64,000 nt of DNA from Bordetella parapertussis (GTDB lineage Bacteria > Pseudomonadota > Gammaproteobacteria > Burkholderiales > Burkholderiaceae_A). The number at the start of each line of letters is the position of its first letter. Within the stretch, counting starts at the first letter, position 1. The translations under genes and the position numbers were made by a program. The stretch covers positions 1 to 64,000 of the forward strand of contig CAMDMC010000007.1 of assembly GCA_945901825.1 (NCBI GenBank), written 5' to 3'. Below the pieces are notes generated by a model that worked only from the letters and a program-made list of their open reading frames with translations, searched no databases and was not told the DNA's origin. Shown here piece by piece: positions 7,004 through 15,758 of this stretch.

Positions 7004-8335
7004 ATGCCTCCCTCCTCTGCAACTCAACCTGTTCTCATTAGCCCGGAAACCGAGGTGCTTCACGCCTCGGACCCAACAAGCCCACTTTCCCCAAAAACCA
7101 CACGGGGCCTAAGTGGCCTTCGCAGTCGGCTGGTCCTTTCCGTGCTCAACCGGCTTCGAATAGGCCGGTTGCAGCTTGAACTTCCCGATGGCAGCAGCCA
7201 GCTTATTTTGGGAAAAGACGATGCCCAAAGCCAGCGCGCCGACCTTAAGATCCACCGTTGGCGAGCCCTCAGCGATGCTGGCTTTCGGGGCGACATTGGC
7301 TTTGGAGAGGGCTACATGCGCGGCGACTGGTCAAGCTCGGACCTGCCCGCGCTCTTGAGCCTGCTTGTTGCCAATCGCAAGGTGATTGAGCCTGCGCTTT
7401 ATGGCAGCCCTATACGGCTTCTCTGGGATCGACTGCAGCATCAGCTTCGGTCAAACTCCAGGCGACAGTCGCGACGCAACATTGAGTTTCACTACGACCT
7501 GGGTAATGACTTCTACAAACGTTGGCTTGACCCAAGCATGACCTACTCAAGCGCCCTCTTCGACCGCACGGGTCAGTGGGGCGCCTCGGTGGATCTTCAG
7601 GCTGGCCAGTTGCGCAAGCTCGACAGGGTCATTGACTGCCTAAGCGAGGCCTCAACAATGACTGGGCCCGAACCCAAGGTTCTTGAAATTGGCTGTGGCT
7701 GGGGAGGGTTTGCCGAGCGGTTGTTGCAAAAAAGGGCCGCTCAGTACACAGGGCTTACGCTCTCGCCCGCGCAAAAAGCCTGGGCCGAAGATCGTATAAG
7801 CCAAAAAGGGTTTGATTCGAAGGGCAAGGGCTGGCAGTTTCTCCTTCAAGACTACCGCGACGCCCAGGGCGAATTTGATGCAATTGTCTCTATTGAAATG
7901 ATCGAAGCCGTTGGGCAGTCCTACTGGCCCACCTATTTTCAGACCCTACACGACCGACTTCGCCCGGGGGGACGTGCCGTTATTCAGGCCATCGTAATTA
8001 AAGATTCGCTTTTTGCACGTTATGCCCGCTCACCCGACTTTATTCAGAAATACATCTTTCCTGGTGGCATGCTGCTTACGCCTTCAGCCATTCAAACCCA
8101 GGCCGAACGCGTGGGCCTCAAATCTGGAGAGCCCTTTGGCTTTGGGCTTGACTATGCACGAACGCTGCGTGAATGGCTCGAGCGATTTAACAACGAAGAG
8201 CCAGCCATTCGAGACCTGGGGTTTGATGATTGCTTCTTCGCAATGTGGCGGTTTTATTTGGCCTATTGCGAGGCTGGCTTTGTGGCCGGTGACATCGATG
8301 TGGTTCAGGTCTGCCTGGATAAGCCTCGCCTGTGA
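7004..8335 (+). CDS. CFA-type S-adenosylmethionine-dependent fatty-acyl methyltransferase
   Basis: 443 residues. Family members add a methyl or methylene group from S-adenosylmethionine to double bonds of phospholipid acyl chains. Visible blocks: RRNIEFHYDLGNDFYKRWLD (typical of cyclopropane synthase relatives), SAM site VLEIGCGWGGFAERLLQ, GLTLSPAQ, and the motif SIEMIEAVGQSYWPTYF whose Glu lies in the active site. The C-terminal FAMWRFYLAYCEAGF is also standard. It could make cyclopropane acids, but its FAD/DUF1365 neighbours favour a UfaM-like methylation leading to furan fatty acids (inference). Overlaps the next gene at GTGA. Confidence 0.9.
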   Translation: MPPSSATQPVLISPETEVLHASDPTSPLSPKTTRGLSGLRSRLVLSVLNRLRIGRLQLELPDGSSQLILGKDDAQSQRADLKIHRWRALSDAGFRGDIGFGEGYMRGDWSSSDLPALLSLLVANRKVIEPALYGSPIRLLWDRLQHQLRSNSRRQSRRNIEFHYDLGNDFYKRWLDPSMTYSSALFDRTGQWGASVDLQAGQLRKLDRVIDCLSEASTMTGPEPKVLEIGCGWGGFAERLLQKRAAQYTGLTLSPAQKAWAEDRISQKGFDSKGKGWQFLLQDYRDAQGEFDAIVSIEMIEAVGQSYWPTYFQTLHDRLRPGGRAVIQAIVIKDSLFARYARSPDFIQKYIFPGGMLLTPSAIQTQAERVGLKSGEPFGFGLDYARTLREWLERFNNEEPAIRDLGFDDCFFAMWRFYLAYCEAGFVAGDIDVVQVCLDKPRL

Positions 8336-9012
8336 GCACCACAACAGCCAGATCCATTCAGACACAGCTGGCCTCCAAGCGAGCTTTGGGCTGCCTTCTT
8401 TCTTTCGCGGCCCTGCTGGGCCAGGCACAGGCACAGCAGGGCTACGCCCAGAGCGGCGTTGGAGCCTCGCAAAAGGCCTTCTCCCAAGAAGCAGGCCCCG
8501 TTCGAACCTCAAGTGCTCCTTCAGGCATTGCTGCGCCCAGCCCCTTGATCAACCTAGTCGGCCAGCAGACCCGGCTCTTGGGTGAGGGCAGGCTGCGTTT
8601 CCTTGGGCTTACGGTCTATGAGGCGCGACTCTGGTCAGCACCAACCGCCGAGCTAGGCCGGCTCTTTGAACAGCCCCTGGCCTTAGAGCTCACCTATCGA
8701 ACAGGCCTTCAAGGCAGCACCATTACGAGCACCAGTCGTGATGAGATTGAAAGGCTTGGCCTATCGATGAAGCCCGGGCGGCTTGAATCCTGGGAGAGCC
8801 AGATGCGCACAATTTTCCCCAATGTCGTCTCAGGCGATCGCATTCTTGGTATCCATCTACCTGGTCGCGGTGCCTTGTTTTTTCTAAACGACCAGCCCAT
8901 TGGGCAGGTCAACGACCCGGCTTTCTCAGAGGCTTTCTTTAACATCTGGCTCCACCCCGAGACACGCGTTGCTAGCCTTCGAAAGAAACTGCTCTCTGGG
9001 CTTCAACCATAG
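8332..9012 (+). CDS. Exported chalcone isomerase-like protein
   Basis: 226 residues. An N-terminal signal peptide (around residues 17-36, ALGCLLSFAALLGQAQA) precedes a Gln/Ser-rich linker and a chalcone isomerase-like domain from about residue 60: LGEGRLRFLGLTVYEARLW, LELTYRTGLQGSTITSTSRDE and HLPGRGALFFLNDQPIGQV. The bacterial periplasmic members of this fold have no known substrate; relatives of the fold bind fatty acids in plants. GTG start overlaps the methyltransferase stop. Position inside the lipid operon suggests a lipid-binding role in the envelope. Confidence 0.8.
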   Translation: MSTTTARSIQTQLASKRALGCLLSFAALLGQAQAQQGYAQSGVGASQKAFSQEAGPVRTSSAPSGIAAPSPLINLVGQQTRLLGEGRLRFLGLTVYEARLWSAPTAELGRLFEQPLALELTYRTGLQGSTITSTSRDEIERLGLSMKPGRLESWESQMRTIFPNVVSGDRILGIHLPGRGALFFLNDQPIGQVNDPAFSEAFFNIWLHPETRVASLRKKLLSGLQP

Positions 9013-9038
9013 CCTGCGCCGGCCGCGCAGCCATTTCT

Positions 9039-10412
9039 GTGCCACGGGGTTTTAAGCTTCAGCTTGATGCGGCACTTTACGGCCTGCCGGGATTTGTTCT
9101 GGCCTTTGCCGCGCTGCCGCTCTACCTGCTCACCCCCTCCCTCTACTCGAACAGCTTTGGGCTGCCCTTGGCTGCGGTGGGGCTCGTGCTTATGGCCTGT
9201 CGGCTTACAGATGCCATTACCGATCCCTTGGTCGGTAGGCTGCTTGACCAGACCCAGGGAGCGCGGTTTCAACGCTGGATGATTCCAAGTCTGGCTCTTC
9301 TGATGCTGGGGTTTGCTGGCCTCATGAACCCGCCCAAGGTCTTGCTTACCAGCGACATGCAGCCTGCTCTGCTCGGTTGGCTGGCAGTAACGGTTGTTAT
9401 CGTTTCCCTGGCCAATAGCGCGGCCCAGCTTGCCCACCAGAGCTGGGCGATCTCCAGAGGAAAGAGTCTGCGGCAACAGGCCAGACTTATCGGTTGGCGC
9501 GAGGGCCTCACACTACTTGGCGTAATGGTGGCTTCTGTGCTTGCCGCGCAGGCCTTGGTGCTGCCCATGACCATCGGGGTCATTGGGGTTGGTCTTGTGG
9601 CGTTGCTTGTTCTCACCAGGCTTCGGCCCGGACATAGCCTTACCGTAAGTGAACCGGCCAGACCCCCGGCCTCGACATTGAGCAATTGGCTCGGTCAACT
9701 CGTTTTGGGCTACCGGCAGGTTTTTCATCGCCGCTACAAACAGCTCCTGCTTGCCCTTGGCATCAATGCCCTTGCCAATGCCATACCCGCAAGCCTTTTT
9801 CTTTTCTACGTGCGCGATGTGCTTAAGCTCACCGACCTATTGGCCGGGCTTTTACTGCTGGCCTACTTCAGCACTGCTGCCCTTTCTATTCCTGCCTGGG
9901 GCTGGCTCATGGGACGCTTCGGACCCAGGCAGTGCTGGCGCCTGGCCATGTTGGGATCCATTTTGGCTTTTTTCTGGGCCACGTTTCTGGGTTCGGGCGA
10001 TGCCCTTGGCTTTGGCATCATTTGTCTTGTGACCGGCCTTGCTCTTGGGGCCGAGCTTATTGCGCCGTCGCTCTTCATTGGCCGAATCATCGAAGAGGCC
10101 GGACATCGTGAAGCCCTTGAGGGGCAGTATTTTGGGCTCTGGAACCTGCTTGCCAAATCCGCCCTGGCGGCTGCGGCGGGCCTGGTACTGCCGGCTCTTG
10201 CCCTAACCGGCTATGACCCTTCTCCAACTATGGCTGAGGGCTCCGCGCTTGAAAAAGAAATAAGTGCGGGCCTCACACTGTCGAGTCTTGCCCTTTTCTA
10301 TGCGGGCCTTCCCTGCCTGCTCAAACTCATTGCCCTTGGTCTCATTCCCGCTTTCAATAAGGAGTCTTCCGATGCTCTCTCCCACCCACTTGCCCACCAC
10401 CCCGCCCCTTAA
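9039..10412 (+). CDS. GPH/MFS-type membrane transporter
   Basis: 457 residues with about 12 hydrophobic segments. The early motif SNSFGLPLAAVGLVLMACRLTDAITDPLVGRL is the GPH symporter signature (R-x-x-D-x-x-x-D-P), and GRFGPRQCWR lies in the central loop. GPH proteins mostly carry sugars or lipid-linked substrates with a cation; homologues recur in singlet-oxygen response clusters. Start is GTG 9039 with a poor ribosome site. The substrate cannot be told from sequence; a lipid precursor or phospholipid would suit the context. Confidence 0.85.
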   Translation: MPRGFKLQLDAALYGLPGFVLAFAALPLYLLTPSLYSNSFGLPLAAVGLVLMACRLTDAITDPLVGRLLDQTQGARFQRWMIPSLALLMLGFAGLMNPPKVLLTSDMQPALLGWLAVTVVIVSLANSAAQLAHQSWAISRGKSLRQQARLIGWREGLTLLGVMVASVLAAQALVLPMTIGVIGVGLVALLVLTRLRPGHSLTVSEPARPPASTLSNWLGQLVLGYRQVFHRRYKQLLLALGINALANAIPASLFLFYVRDVLKLTDLLAGLLLLAYFSTAALSIPAWGWLMGRFGPRQCWRLAMLGSILAFFWATFLGSGDALGFGIICLVTGLALGAELIAPSLFIGRIIEEAGHREALEGQYFGLWNLLAKSALAAAAGLVLPALALTGYDPSPTMAEGSALEKEISAGLTLSSLALFYAGLPCLLKLIALGLIPAFNKESSDALSHPLAHHPAP

Positions 10413-10980
10413 ACTGCCCCGACTTGCCGCATGCTTGCGCCGCGGTCTTCTTCTGGGCCTCATTGGCCTAACCGTCAGTCTTGGGCTCTCGGGCTGCGCA
10501 AGCCCGAAACTTGAAGACTATGCGACAGAAAAGCCCGTGCTCGACCTTGAACAATACTTTTCGGGCCAGACAAAGGGCTGGGGCATTGTGCAAGATCGCT
10601 TTGGCCGAATTACCCGCCGCTTCGTCGTGGAGATTGAGGGCCGCTTTGAAGGGGACCGTGGCGAGCTTGATGAGCGCTTCGTCTGGTCGGACGGTGAGAA
10701 GCAACGGCGTGTCTGGCGGCTGCAAAAGGTGGGTCCTCAACAGTGGATTGGGGAGGCGGACGATGTCGTTGGCCAGGCACAGGGGAGGCTCTCGGGCAAC
10801 GCGCTTCAGTGGGGCTACACCTTGGCTGTGCCCATCGATGGTCGAACCATTGAGATGCAGTTTGACGACTGGATGGTTCTGGTGGACAACGAGGTGCTTA
10901 TGAACCGAGCCGTCTTCAGCAAGTTCGGAATTCGTCTGGGAGAGGTCACCCTCTCCTTTCGTCGTCAAAGCACGCCTTGA
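10372..10980 (+). CDS. DUF3833 lipoprotein
   Basis: About 202 residues. Hydrophobic segment LLLGLIGLTVSLGLSGC ends in a lipobox, LSGC, at about residue 42, so the protein should be anchored in a membrane facing the periplasm. The body fits DUF3833: DLEQYFSGQTKGWGIVQDRF, FEGDRGELDERFVWSDG and QFDDWMVLVDNEVLMNR. It starts inside the transporter gene, at ATG 10372 with AAGGAG nine bases upstream. Function unknown; the lipocalin-like beta pattern and neighbours suggest lipid handling (inference). Confidence 0.85.
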   Translation: MLSPTHLPTTPPLKLPRLAACLRRGLLLGLIGLTVSLGLSGCASPKLEDYATEKPVLDLEQYFSGQTKGWGIVQDRFGRITRRFVVEIEGRFEGDRGELDERFVWSDGEKQRRVWRLQKVGPQQWIGEADDVVGQAQGRLSGNALQWGYTLAVPIDGRTIEMQFDDWMVLVDNEVLMNRAVFSKFGIRLGEVTLSFRRQSTP

Positions 10981-11825
10981 ACCCTTTGAGTTCTCCAGCG
11001 TTTAAGGCAAAGGCCTCGGTGCCTAGCCTTCTTGAGCCCTTTCGTCCACTTAACGACCCCATTAAAGACTGGACCAATCGAACCGTCTGGCTGGTGGGTG
11101 GCTCCGAGGGCATCGGACTCGCCTTGGGTCAGGAGCTCTTAGCCAGGGGCGCGCGACTTGTTGTCTCAGCCCGGCGAGCCGACCGTCTAAGTGAGGCCTT
11201 TCCGCAGGCAGAGGTCTGCAAACTGGCCTGCGACATTGCGCAGCCCGAGAGCCTTGGCTCGGCCTGCGCGTGCCTTGCACGCGCGGGCCTTATTCCCGAT
11301 GTTGTCTTTTGGGTTGCAGGCGTGTACTCGCCCATGCAGTCCTGGAACTTCGACCCGAATGAGGCCGAGAGAACGCTGCGTATTAATCTTTTGTCCTGCT
11401 ACCACGGGCTGCACGAGGTTCTCAAACTCTGGGAGGACAATCCAAACCCCTCCCGCCAGCCCCACTGGGTCTGGGTGTCGAGCGTTGCGGGCTACCGCGG
11501 ACTTCCTCTGGCCATGGCCTACGGGGCGGGAAAAGCGGCGCTTAATCAGCTTGCTGAGATCAACTACCTCGAGCTTCGCCCACGAGGCATCGGGGTAAGC
11601 CTGGTGCTACCAGGCTTTGTAAAAACCCGGCTGACGGCCCAGAATGATTTTGCAATGCCCGCCCTGTTAAGCCCGGAGGATGCGGCTCGCTACACCCTCA
11701 ATGGCCTTGCAAAGGGTGATTTTGAAATCCACTATCCTCGTCGTTTCACCCTTATTCTTAAGTTGTTACGTTGCCTACCCTATGGCCTTTACTTTCGGCT
11801 TGTGGGGCGGTTACGCCAGGGGTAG
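10977..11825 (+). CDS. Short-chain dehydrogenase/reductase (SDR)
   Basis: 282 residues. NAD(P) site TVWLVGGSEGIGLALGQELL, with GxxxGxG near residues 40-46, NNAG-equivalent VFWVAGVY, catalytic Ser in WVSSVAGYRG and YGAGK (Tyr-x-x-x-Lys). The region after the catalytic Lys (LVLPGFVKTRLTAQ) is the normal substrate loop. TTG start overlaps the preceding stop, so translation is coupled. An SDR is a constant member of this type of light/singlet-oxygen lipid cluster; its substrate is unknown. Confidence 0.87.
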   Translation: MNPLSSPAFKAKASVPSLLEPFRPLNDPIKDWTNRTVWLVGGSEGIGLALGQELLARGARLVVSARRADRLSEAFPQAEVCKLACDIAQPESLGSACACLARAGLIPDVVFWVAGVYSPMQSWNFDPNEAERTLRINLLSCYHGLHEVLKLWEDNPNPSRQPHWVWVSSVAGYRGLPLAMAYGAGKAALNQLAEINYLELRPRGIGVSLVLPGFVKTRLTAQNDFAMPALLSPEDAARYTLNGLAKGDFEIHYPRRFTLILKLLRCLPYGLYFRLVGRLRQG

Positions 11826-11830
11826 CTGCC

Positions 11831-12334
11831 ATGACCACCATTGACACCACCGGCTGGAAGGCGGAATTCATACGCCGGGCTCTAACGCTTACACCCGAGA
11901 CGGTAGACCACTTTATGGGCCTCTACGCAGCGGACTGCGACTTCTCGGATCCCTTTCATAGCCTTAAAGGACGCAAGGCTATTGCTCAGGCCTACCGGAG
12001 CATGTTTCTTAATCTTCACGCGCCTTGCTTTACTGACCTGGTCATCGCCGAGGTGGCCTCGTTGCCCACTGAGGGTAAGGCCAGCCTGGACGGGGAGCCG
12101 CTTGAACTGGCGGCGCGCTGGGTGTTTCGATTTGCTGTGGGGCCGGGCAAGCCCATGCGAGCCATTGCGGGAACCAGTTGGCTTCTTGTGGACGGCAGGA
12201 CAGGCCTAATAACCCGTCATGAGGACCACTGGGACGCCGCCTCACTTTTTGAATCGTTTGGCGCCTTGTCATGGGGTGTTCGCTACCTTCGTCAAAGGGT
12301 TGCTCGCGCGGCACTTGTCACCAACATGACTTGA
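11831..12334 (+). CDS. NTF2/SnoaL-like protein
   Basis: 167 residues in a cone-shaped alpha+beta fold judged by pattern: FMGLYAADCDFSDPFHSLKG, then KAIAQAYRSMF, and the C-terminal strand LITRHEDHWD. Such proteins are small enzymes or ligand-binding partners. ATG 11831 is chosen because it follows the SDR stop by five bases and the fold begins soon after; the longer open frame runs inside the SDR gene. Probably works with the SDR or with the diiron protein that follows. Confidence 0.75.
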   Translation: MTTIDTTGWKAEFIRRALTLTPETVDHFMGLYAADCDFSDPFHSLKGRKAIAQAYRSMFLNLHAPCFTDLVIAEVASLPTEGKASLDGEPLELAARWVFRFAVGPGKPMRAIAGTSWLLVDGRTGLITRHEDHWDAASLFESFGALSWGVRYLRQRVARAALVTNMT

Positions 12335-12356
12335 AAGATGCATAGAATAAAGAGTT

Positions 12357-13220
12357 ATGAAGTCAATCTCCGCCCATCACATGCTTTATCCCGAACTCTT
12401 TCGTGCCTTTGAGCGCGTGCGTTGGGATTTAGAAAATGACATTCAATGGTCGCAGTTCGATGCCACTCGGCTGAGTGACGAGCAGGCGCTCACCATCAAA
12501 ATGAACGCCATTACCGAGTGGGCTGCCCTGCCCGCCACCGAAATGTTTCTTCGCGACAATCGTCATGACAGCGACTTCTCGGCATTCATGTCTGTCTGGT
12601 TTTACGAAGAACAGAAACACAGCCTGGTTTTAATGGAGTACCTGCGGCGGTTTCGCCCCGACTTTCTGCCGACCGAGGCCGAACTTCATGCCGTTCGCTT
12701 TGAGTTTGACCCGGCCCCTGCCCTCGAAACGCTCATGCTTCATTTTTGTGGCGAGATACGTCTCAACCATTGGTACCGTTGTGCCGCGCAATGGCACAGC
12801 GAGCCCGTCATCAAACAAATCTACGAGACCATCGCCAAAGATGAGGCCAGGCACGGGGGCGCCTACCTTCGCTACATGAAAAAGGCACTTGCCCAGGTGG
12901 GCGACTCGGCTCGCACAGCCTTTTCAAAAATTGGTGTACTTATGGCCTCGGCCCATCGAACGGCCAAGGCCTTGCACCCAACCAACCTGCATGTCAACGA
13001 GGCACTCTTTCCCAATGACACCGTGCAAAGCCGGCTTCCCGAGCCTGGTTGGCTTGAGAGATGGCTCGATGAACAAATTCAGTTCGATGCGGGCTGGGAG
13101 AAAAAGGTTGCCGAGCGCATCTTGCACAATCTCTCCCTGCTCTTTGAACAGCCTTTTGGCACGGTGCAAGAACTCAACCGCTTTCGCAAATCGTTTGCCA
13201 CAGGGGCTTCAGCCCCCTAA
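12357..13220 (+). CDS. Diiron ferritin-like protein related to acyl-ACP desaturases
   Basis: 287 residues, mostly helical. Candidate iron ligands: E54 (ITEWAALPATE), E85 and H88 in the EExxH block (FYEEQKHS), E133 (CGEIRLNHWY), then E163 and H166 in the DExRH block (AKDEARHGG). This two-EExxH layout is that of acyl-ACP desaturases and related oxygen-activating enzymes, though the length is shorter than plant-type desaturases. Last gene of the operon; its stop overlaps the stop of the convergent coaX. It could desaturate or hydroxylate acyl chains, or act on aldehydes; no substrate is evident. Confidence 0.75.
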   Translation: MKSISAHHMLYPELFRAFERVRWDLENDIQWSQFDATRLSDEQALTIKMNAITEWAALPATEMFLRDNRHDSDFSAFMSVWFYEEQKHSLVLMEYLRRFRPDFLPTEAELHAVRFEFDPAPALETLMLHFCGEIRLNHWYRCAAQWHSEPVIKQIYETIAKDEARHGGAYLRYMKKALAQVGDSARTAFSKIGVLMASAHRTAKALHPTNLHVNEALFPNDTVQSRLPEPGWLERWLDEQIQFDAGWEKKVAERILHNLSLLFEQPFGTVQELNRFRKSFATGASAP

Positions 13221-14137
13221 AGCTGTGTCTGCCTCCAGGCTCTAAGGCCTTGCAAGACCAGGCCTTGGGCATGCACCACGGAAGCCCCCCCCGTCTGGCC
13301 ATCCAAAGCGCTTTGGCCTGTCGCCCCAGAGGCATGACGAAAGTCCTTGAGCCACTGACGGGCATAACCCCCATGCACCACAACAAGGCCTGGCTTACCT
13401 CGAGAGAAAACCCCTGAAACCTCTGCCTGGGCAATGCCTGCCTGCATAGCTCTTCTTGTCACCGCGGGGCTTTCAGGCCCTAAGCCTGCAGCCGACTGGC
13501 CTAAAGCCGAGGCCATCAGGCCATAGCCAGGCCGAATGGTTCCCCCTTGAAAACAAAAGCGGATCGTCCCTTGGCTCGATACGGAGTCGATGCCGAGCCA
13601 GTCCATTACGGTGGCTGTACCTGCGGAGACCAAAACCACCAGGCCATCGGCCTGCCCATCGGCCGCAACCAGCCCTCGCCAAAGGGCTGGGCTGGCCACA
13701 AGACCCAAAAGTGCGGCCCACCGATCCGAGCCGAGTTGCCTAGGTGTCTTGTAGCTGTTTAGAAGCTCGCACCCACCACCCAAATGGACTGGCAGCGCTT
13801 CAGGGCTGAGCGTCACCTTTGCCTGGCTAAAAAAGGGCCTCGCCTGGCATTGCAGGGTCTTGCAGACCGCCTCAACCAGGGCATGGGTTCGCTCGGCTGG
13901 GGCAACCGAGCAATAGATCAGCTCAAACTTTCGGGCATTTCTTTCAGTCAATGAGGCCGAGGAATCGGAACGGATCTGCTGCGCCATTTCCCTTGCTATC
14001 GACCTTGCCACGGCTGTGGGACTCGACGCACCAGAGCCCCAGGGCATCGAGTGCACGACCCCAAGCCTTTGGCCCTTAGGCTTAGCAAAGCACCACTTCA
14101 CCGCGGTGTTGCCCATATCGACAAGCAGATCCTTCAT
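13217..14137 (-). CDS. coaX: Type III pantothenate kinase
   Basis: About 306 residues. Phosphorylates pantothenate in the first step of coenzyme A synthesis. Visible: phosphate-binding LLVDMGNTAVKWCF at the N-terminus, LGSDRWAALLGL (substrate site) and VLVSAGTATVMDWL, then GGTIRPGYGLMASAL. The Asp usually before GTA is Ser here, a change that Burkholderiales CoaX proteins commonly show, so activity is not in doubt on that basis. ATG 14137 is chosen over 14155 because the family motif starts immediately. Convergent with the diiron gene, with a four-base overlap of the 3' ends. Confidence 0.92.
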   Translation of the reverse strand: MKDLLVDMGNTAVKWCFAKPKGQRLGVVHSMPWGSGASSPTAVARSIAREMAQQIRSDSSASLTERNARKFELIYCSVAPAERTHALVEAVCKTLQCQARPFFSQAKVTLSPEALPVHLGGGCELLNSYKTPRQLGSDRWAALLGLVASPALWRGLVAADGQADGLVVLVSAGTATVMDWLGIDSVSSQGTIRFCFQGGTIRPGYGLMASALGQSAAGLGPESPAVTRRAMQAGIAQAEVSGVFSRGKPGLVVVHGGYARQWLKDFRHASGATGQSALDGQTGGASVVHAQGLVLQGLRAWRQTQL

Positions 14138-14185
14138 AAAACTGCGCCTCGCCATTTAGTCTGGGACCTTGGCATCATAAGGGGC

Positions 14186-15394
14186 ATGCGAGCAAGCCGC
14201 CGACTTCCGTCAAAAGGGTCTAGCCCCTGGGGTCTATGGCTGGTAGCCCTGGGCTATGGGCTTGCGCTTATCAGCGTAAGCCTCTTTCCTTTTGGCGGCT
14301 GGCAGGCTGCCCCGGGGCTACCCTGGGCCTTTCTCTTCGACGATCTGCCGCGCTACCGAACCCAGTTCGATATCTGGTCAAACCTGCTGGCCTACATTCC
14401 AATGGGTCTGGTCTGGGCGAGCCTTTTTAGTCGACTGAACCATCCAAGGGGCCAGGGTGCGAGCCCGATCTATGGCCCGACGCTCAAGGCGGTTCTGCTC
14501 TGCGTCTGCCTATCTTTTTTGATGGAATGCCTGCAGACCTACCTGCCCACCCGACGCGCCCAATGGCTCGACCTGCTTACCAATGGCCTAGGTGGTCTTG
14601 CAGGCGCACTTTTCTGGGCCTTGGGTCGACGTGTGCAGAGCATCTACCAGAGCCAGCGCCGTCCTTTTCGTGGCGTGATCTGCATGACACCTTTGCCAGG
14701 GGGCTGGCCGGTTGGTCTTGGTCTGATAGGCCTGTGGTTTTTTGCACAGGCAGGCGGCCAGACCCCCTGGCTTTCCATGTCACGTCATTCGCTAGCGGCC
14801 CTTGGCTTATCAACGCAAGTCTTTGCCCTAAGTGCAGGAGGCGGTGCAATGATTGCGCTTGAGGCAGCCCTTACAGCAAGCCATCTGATCTGCCTGGCGG
14901 TGCTTATACGGCTTACCCTTTTAGGGCTTGGTAGCGCATGGGCCAATCGACTGCAGGCGCAGTGGTCGATGGTGCTTGGCCTCACGCTCTTCATGGCGGT
15001 GCTCATTCGAGGTTTCTGGATATGGCAGCTCTCGCCTGGCGCCTCGAAGGACACCTCGCTTATGCTTGCTGCCCTGCACGGCTGGCTTAACCCAGGGGTT
15101 CAAACCGGTTTATTTCTGGCGGGATTGATTGGAGCGGCAGCCTTCGCACTGGAAGAGCGGGGGCTCGCCAAGCTCGGGGTGGTGCTCATCGGGCTTGCGC
15201 TTGGCCTTTCGGCAAGTCTTGGCTCCTTGGAAAGCGCACCCGCCCTGACCGGGTGGGGGGCCCAACACTGGTCCAATCTTCAAGGGCTGGCCTATTTCTG
15301 CTTTGAGGTCTGGCCACTGGCCTTTCTTATTTGGATGCTGACCATCGCTGGTCAGCCATCGCCCCAAAACCTTGATCAACGTAGTTTGCGATAA
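14186..15394 (+). CDS. VanZ-like integral membrane protein
   Basis: About 402 residues with many hydrophobic helices. The N-terminal third is VanZ-like: LISVSLFPFGGW, then DIWSNLLAYIPMGLVW and the acidic ECLQTYLPTRRAQWLDLLTNGLGG. The remainder adds several more membrane helices of unknown type. AAGGGG lies just before ATG 14186. VanZ of enterococci gives low teicoplanin resistance, but this longer form in betaproteobacteria has no known role. Divergent from coaX with about 48 bases between. Confidence 0.8.
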   Translation: MRASRRLPSKGSSPWGLWLVALGYGLALISVSLFPFGGWQAAPGLPWAFLFDDLPRYRTQFDIWSNLLAYIPMGLVWASLFSRLNHPRGQGASPIYGPTLKAVLLCVCLSFLMECLQTYLPTRRAQWLDLLTNGLGGLAGALFWALGRRVQSIYQSQRRPFRGVICMTPLPGGWPVGLGLIGLWFFAQAGGQTPWLSMSRHSLAALGLSTQVFALSAGGGAMIALEAALTASHLICLAVLIRLTLLGLGSAWANRLQAQWSMVLGLTLFMAVLIRGFWIWQLSPGASKDTSLMLAALHGWLNPGVQTGLFLAGLIGAAAFALEERGLAKLGVVLIGLALGLSASLGSLESAPALTGWGAQHWSNLQGLAYFCFEVWPLAFLIWMLTIAGQPSPQNLDQRSLR

Positions 15395-15411
15395 GCAACG
15401 TAAAATAAGCC

Positions 15412-15720
15412 ATGGCTTATTTTGAGCGTCATGTCTTTTTCTGTATCAACCAGCGCGATGGTGGCGCCGAATGCTGTGCCGAACTTGGTGCAGCCAATGC
15501 TCATGCCCATGCCAAGGCCAGGCTTCAGGCAGCCAATGCCCATGGCCCTGGGAAAGTTCGGGCCAACCGGGCGGGCTGCCTTGACCGCTGCTCCGAGGGT
15601 CCGGTCTTGGTGGTCTACCCTGAAGGCACCTGGTATCGCTACGTCGATACCGCAGACATCGATGAAATCGTCGATCGCCATCTTATTGGCGGTGAAACGG
15701 TTGAGCGGCTGCGCATTTAA
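15412..15720 (+). CDS. Thioredoxin-like 2Fe-2S ferredoxin-domain protein
   Basis: 102 residues. HVFFCINQRDGGAECC at the N-terminus and RAGCLDRCSEGPVLVVYPEG in the second half give cysteines at 11, 21, 22, 56 and 60, of which four fit the ligand pattern of the 2Fe-2S thioredoxin-like family. Cytosolic. It starts 17 bases after the VanZ-like gene and is followed by a hydrolase gene, a pairing often seen in Burkholderiales. Electron partner unknown. Confidence 0.88.
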   Translation: MAYFERHVFFCINQRDGGAECCAELGAANAHAHAKARLQAANAHGPGKVRANRAGCLDRCSEGPVLVVYPEGTWYRYVDTADIDEIVDRHLIGGETVERLRI

Positions 15721-15758
15721 TTTCGAGCCCCGTTGTCGAACCCCCTGCCCACGACCGT

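Noticed and set aside
8084..8512. Minus-strand frame of 142 codons
   Set aside because: Antisense to the CFA-type methyltransferase and chalcone isomerase-like genes, with no recognisable domain.
13217..14137. Loss of the Asp before GTA in CoaX as a sign of inactivity
   Set aside because: CoaX proteins of Burkholderiales commonly vary at this position, and the other motifs are intact.
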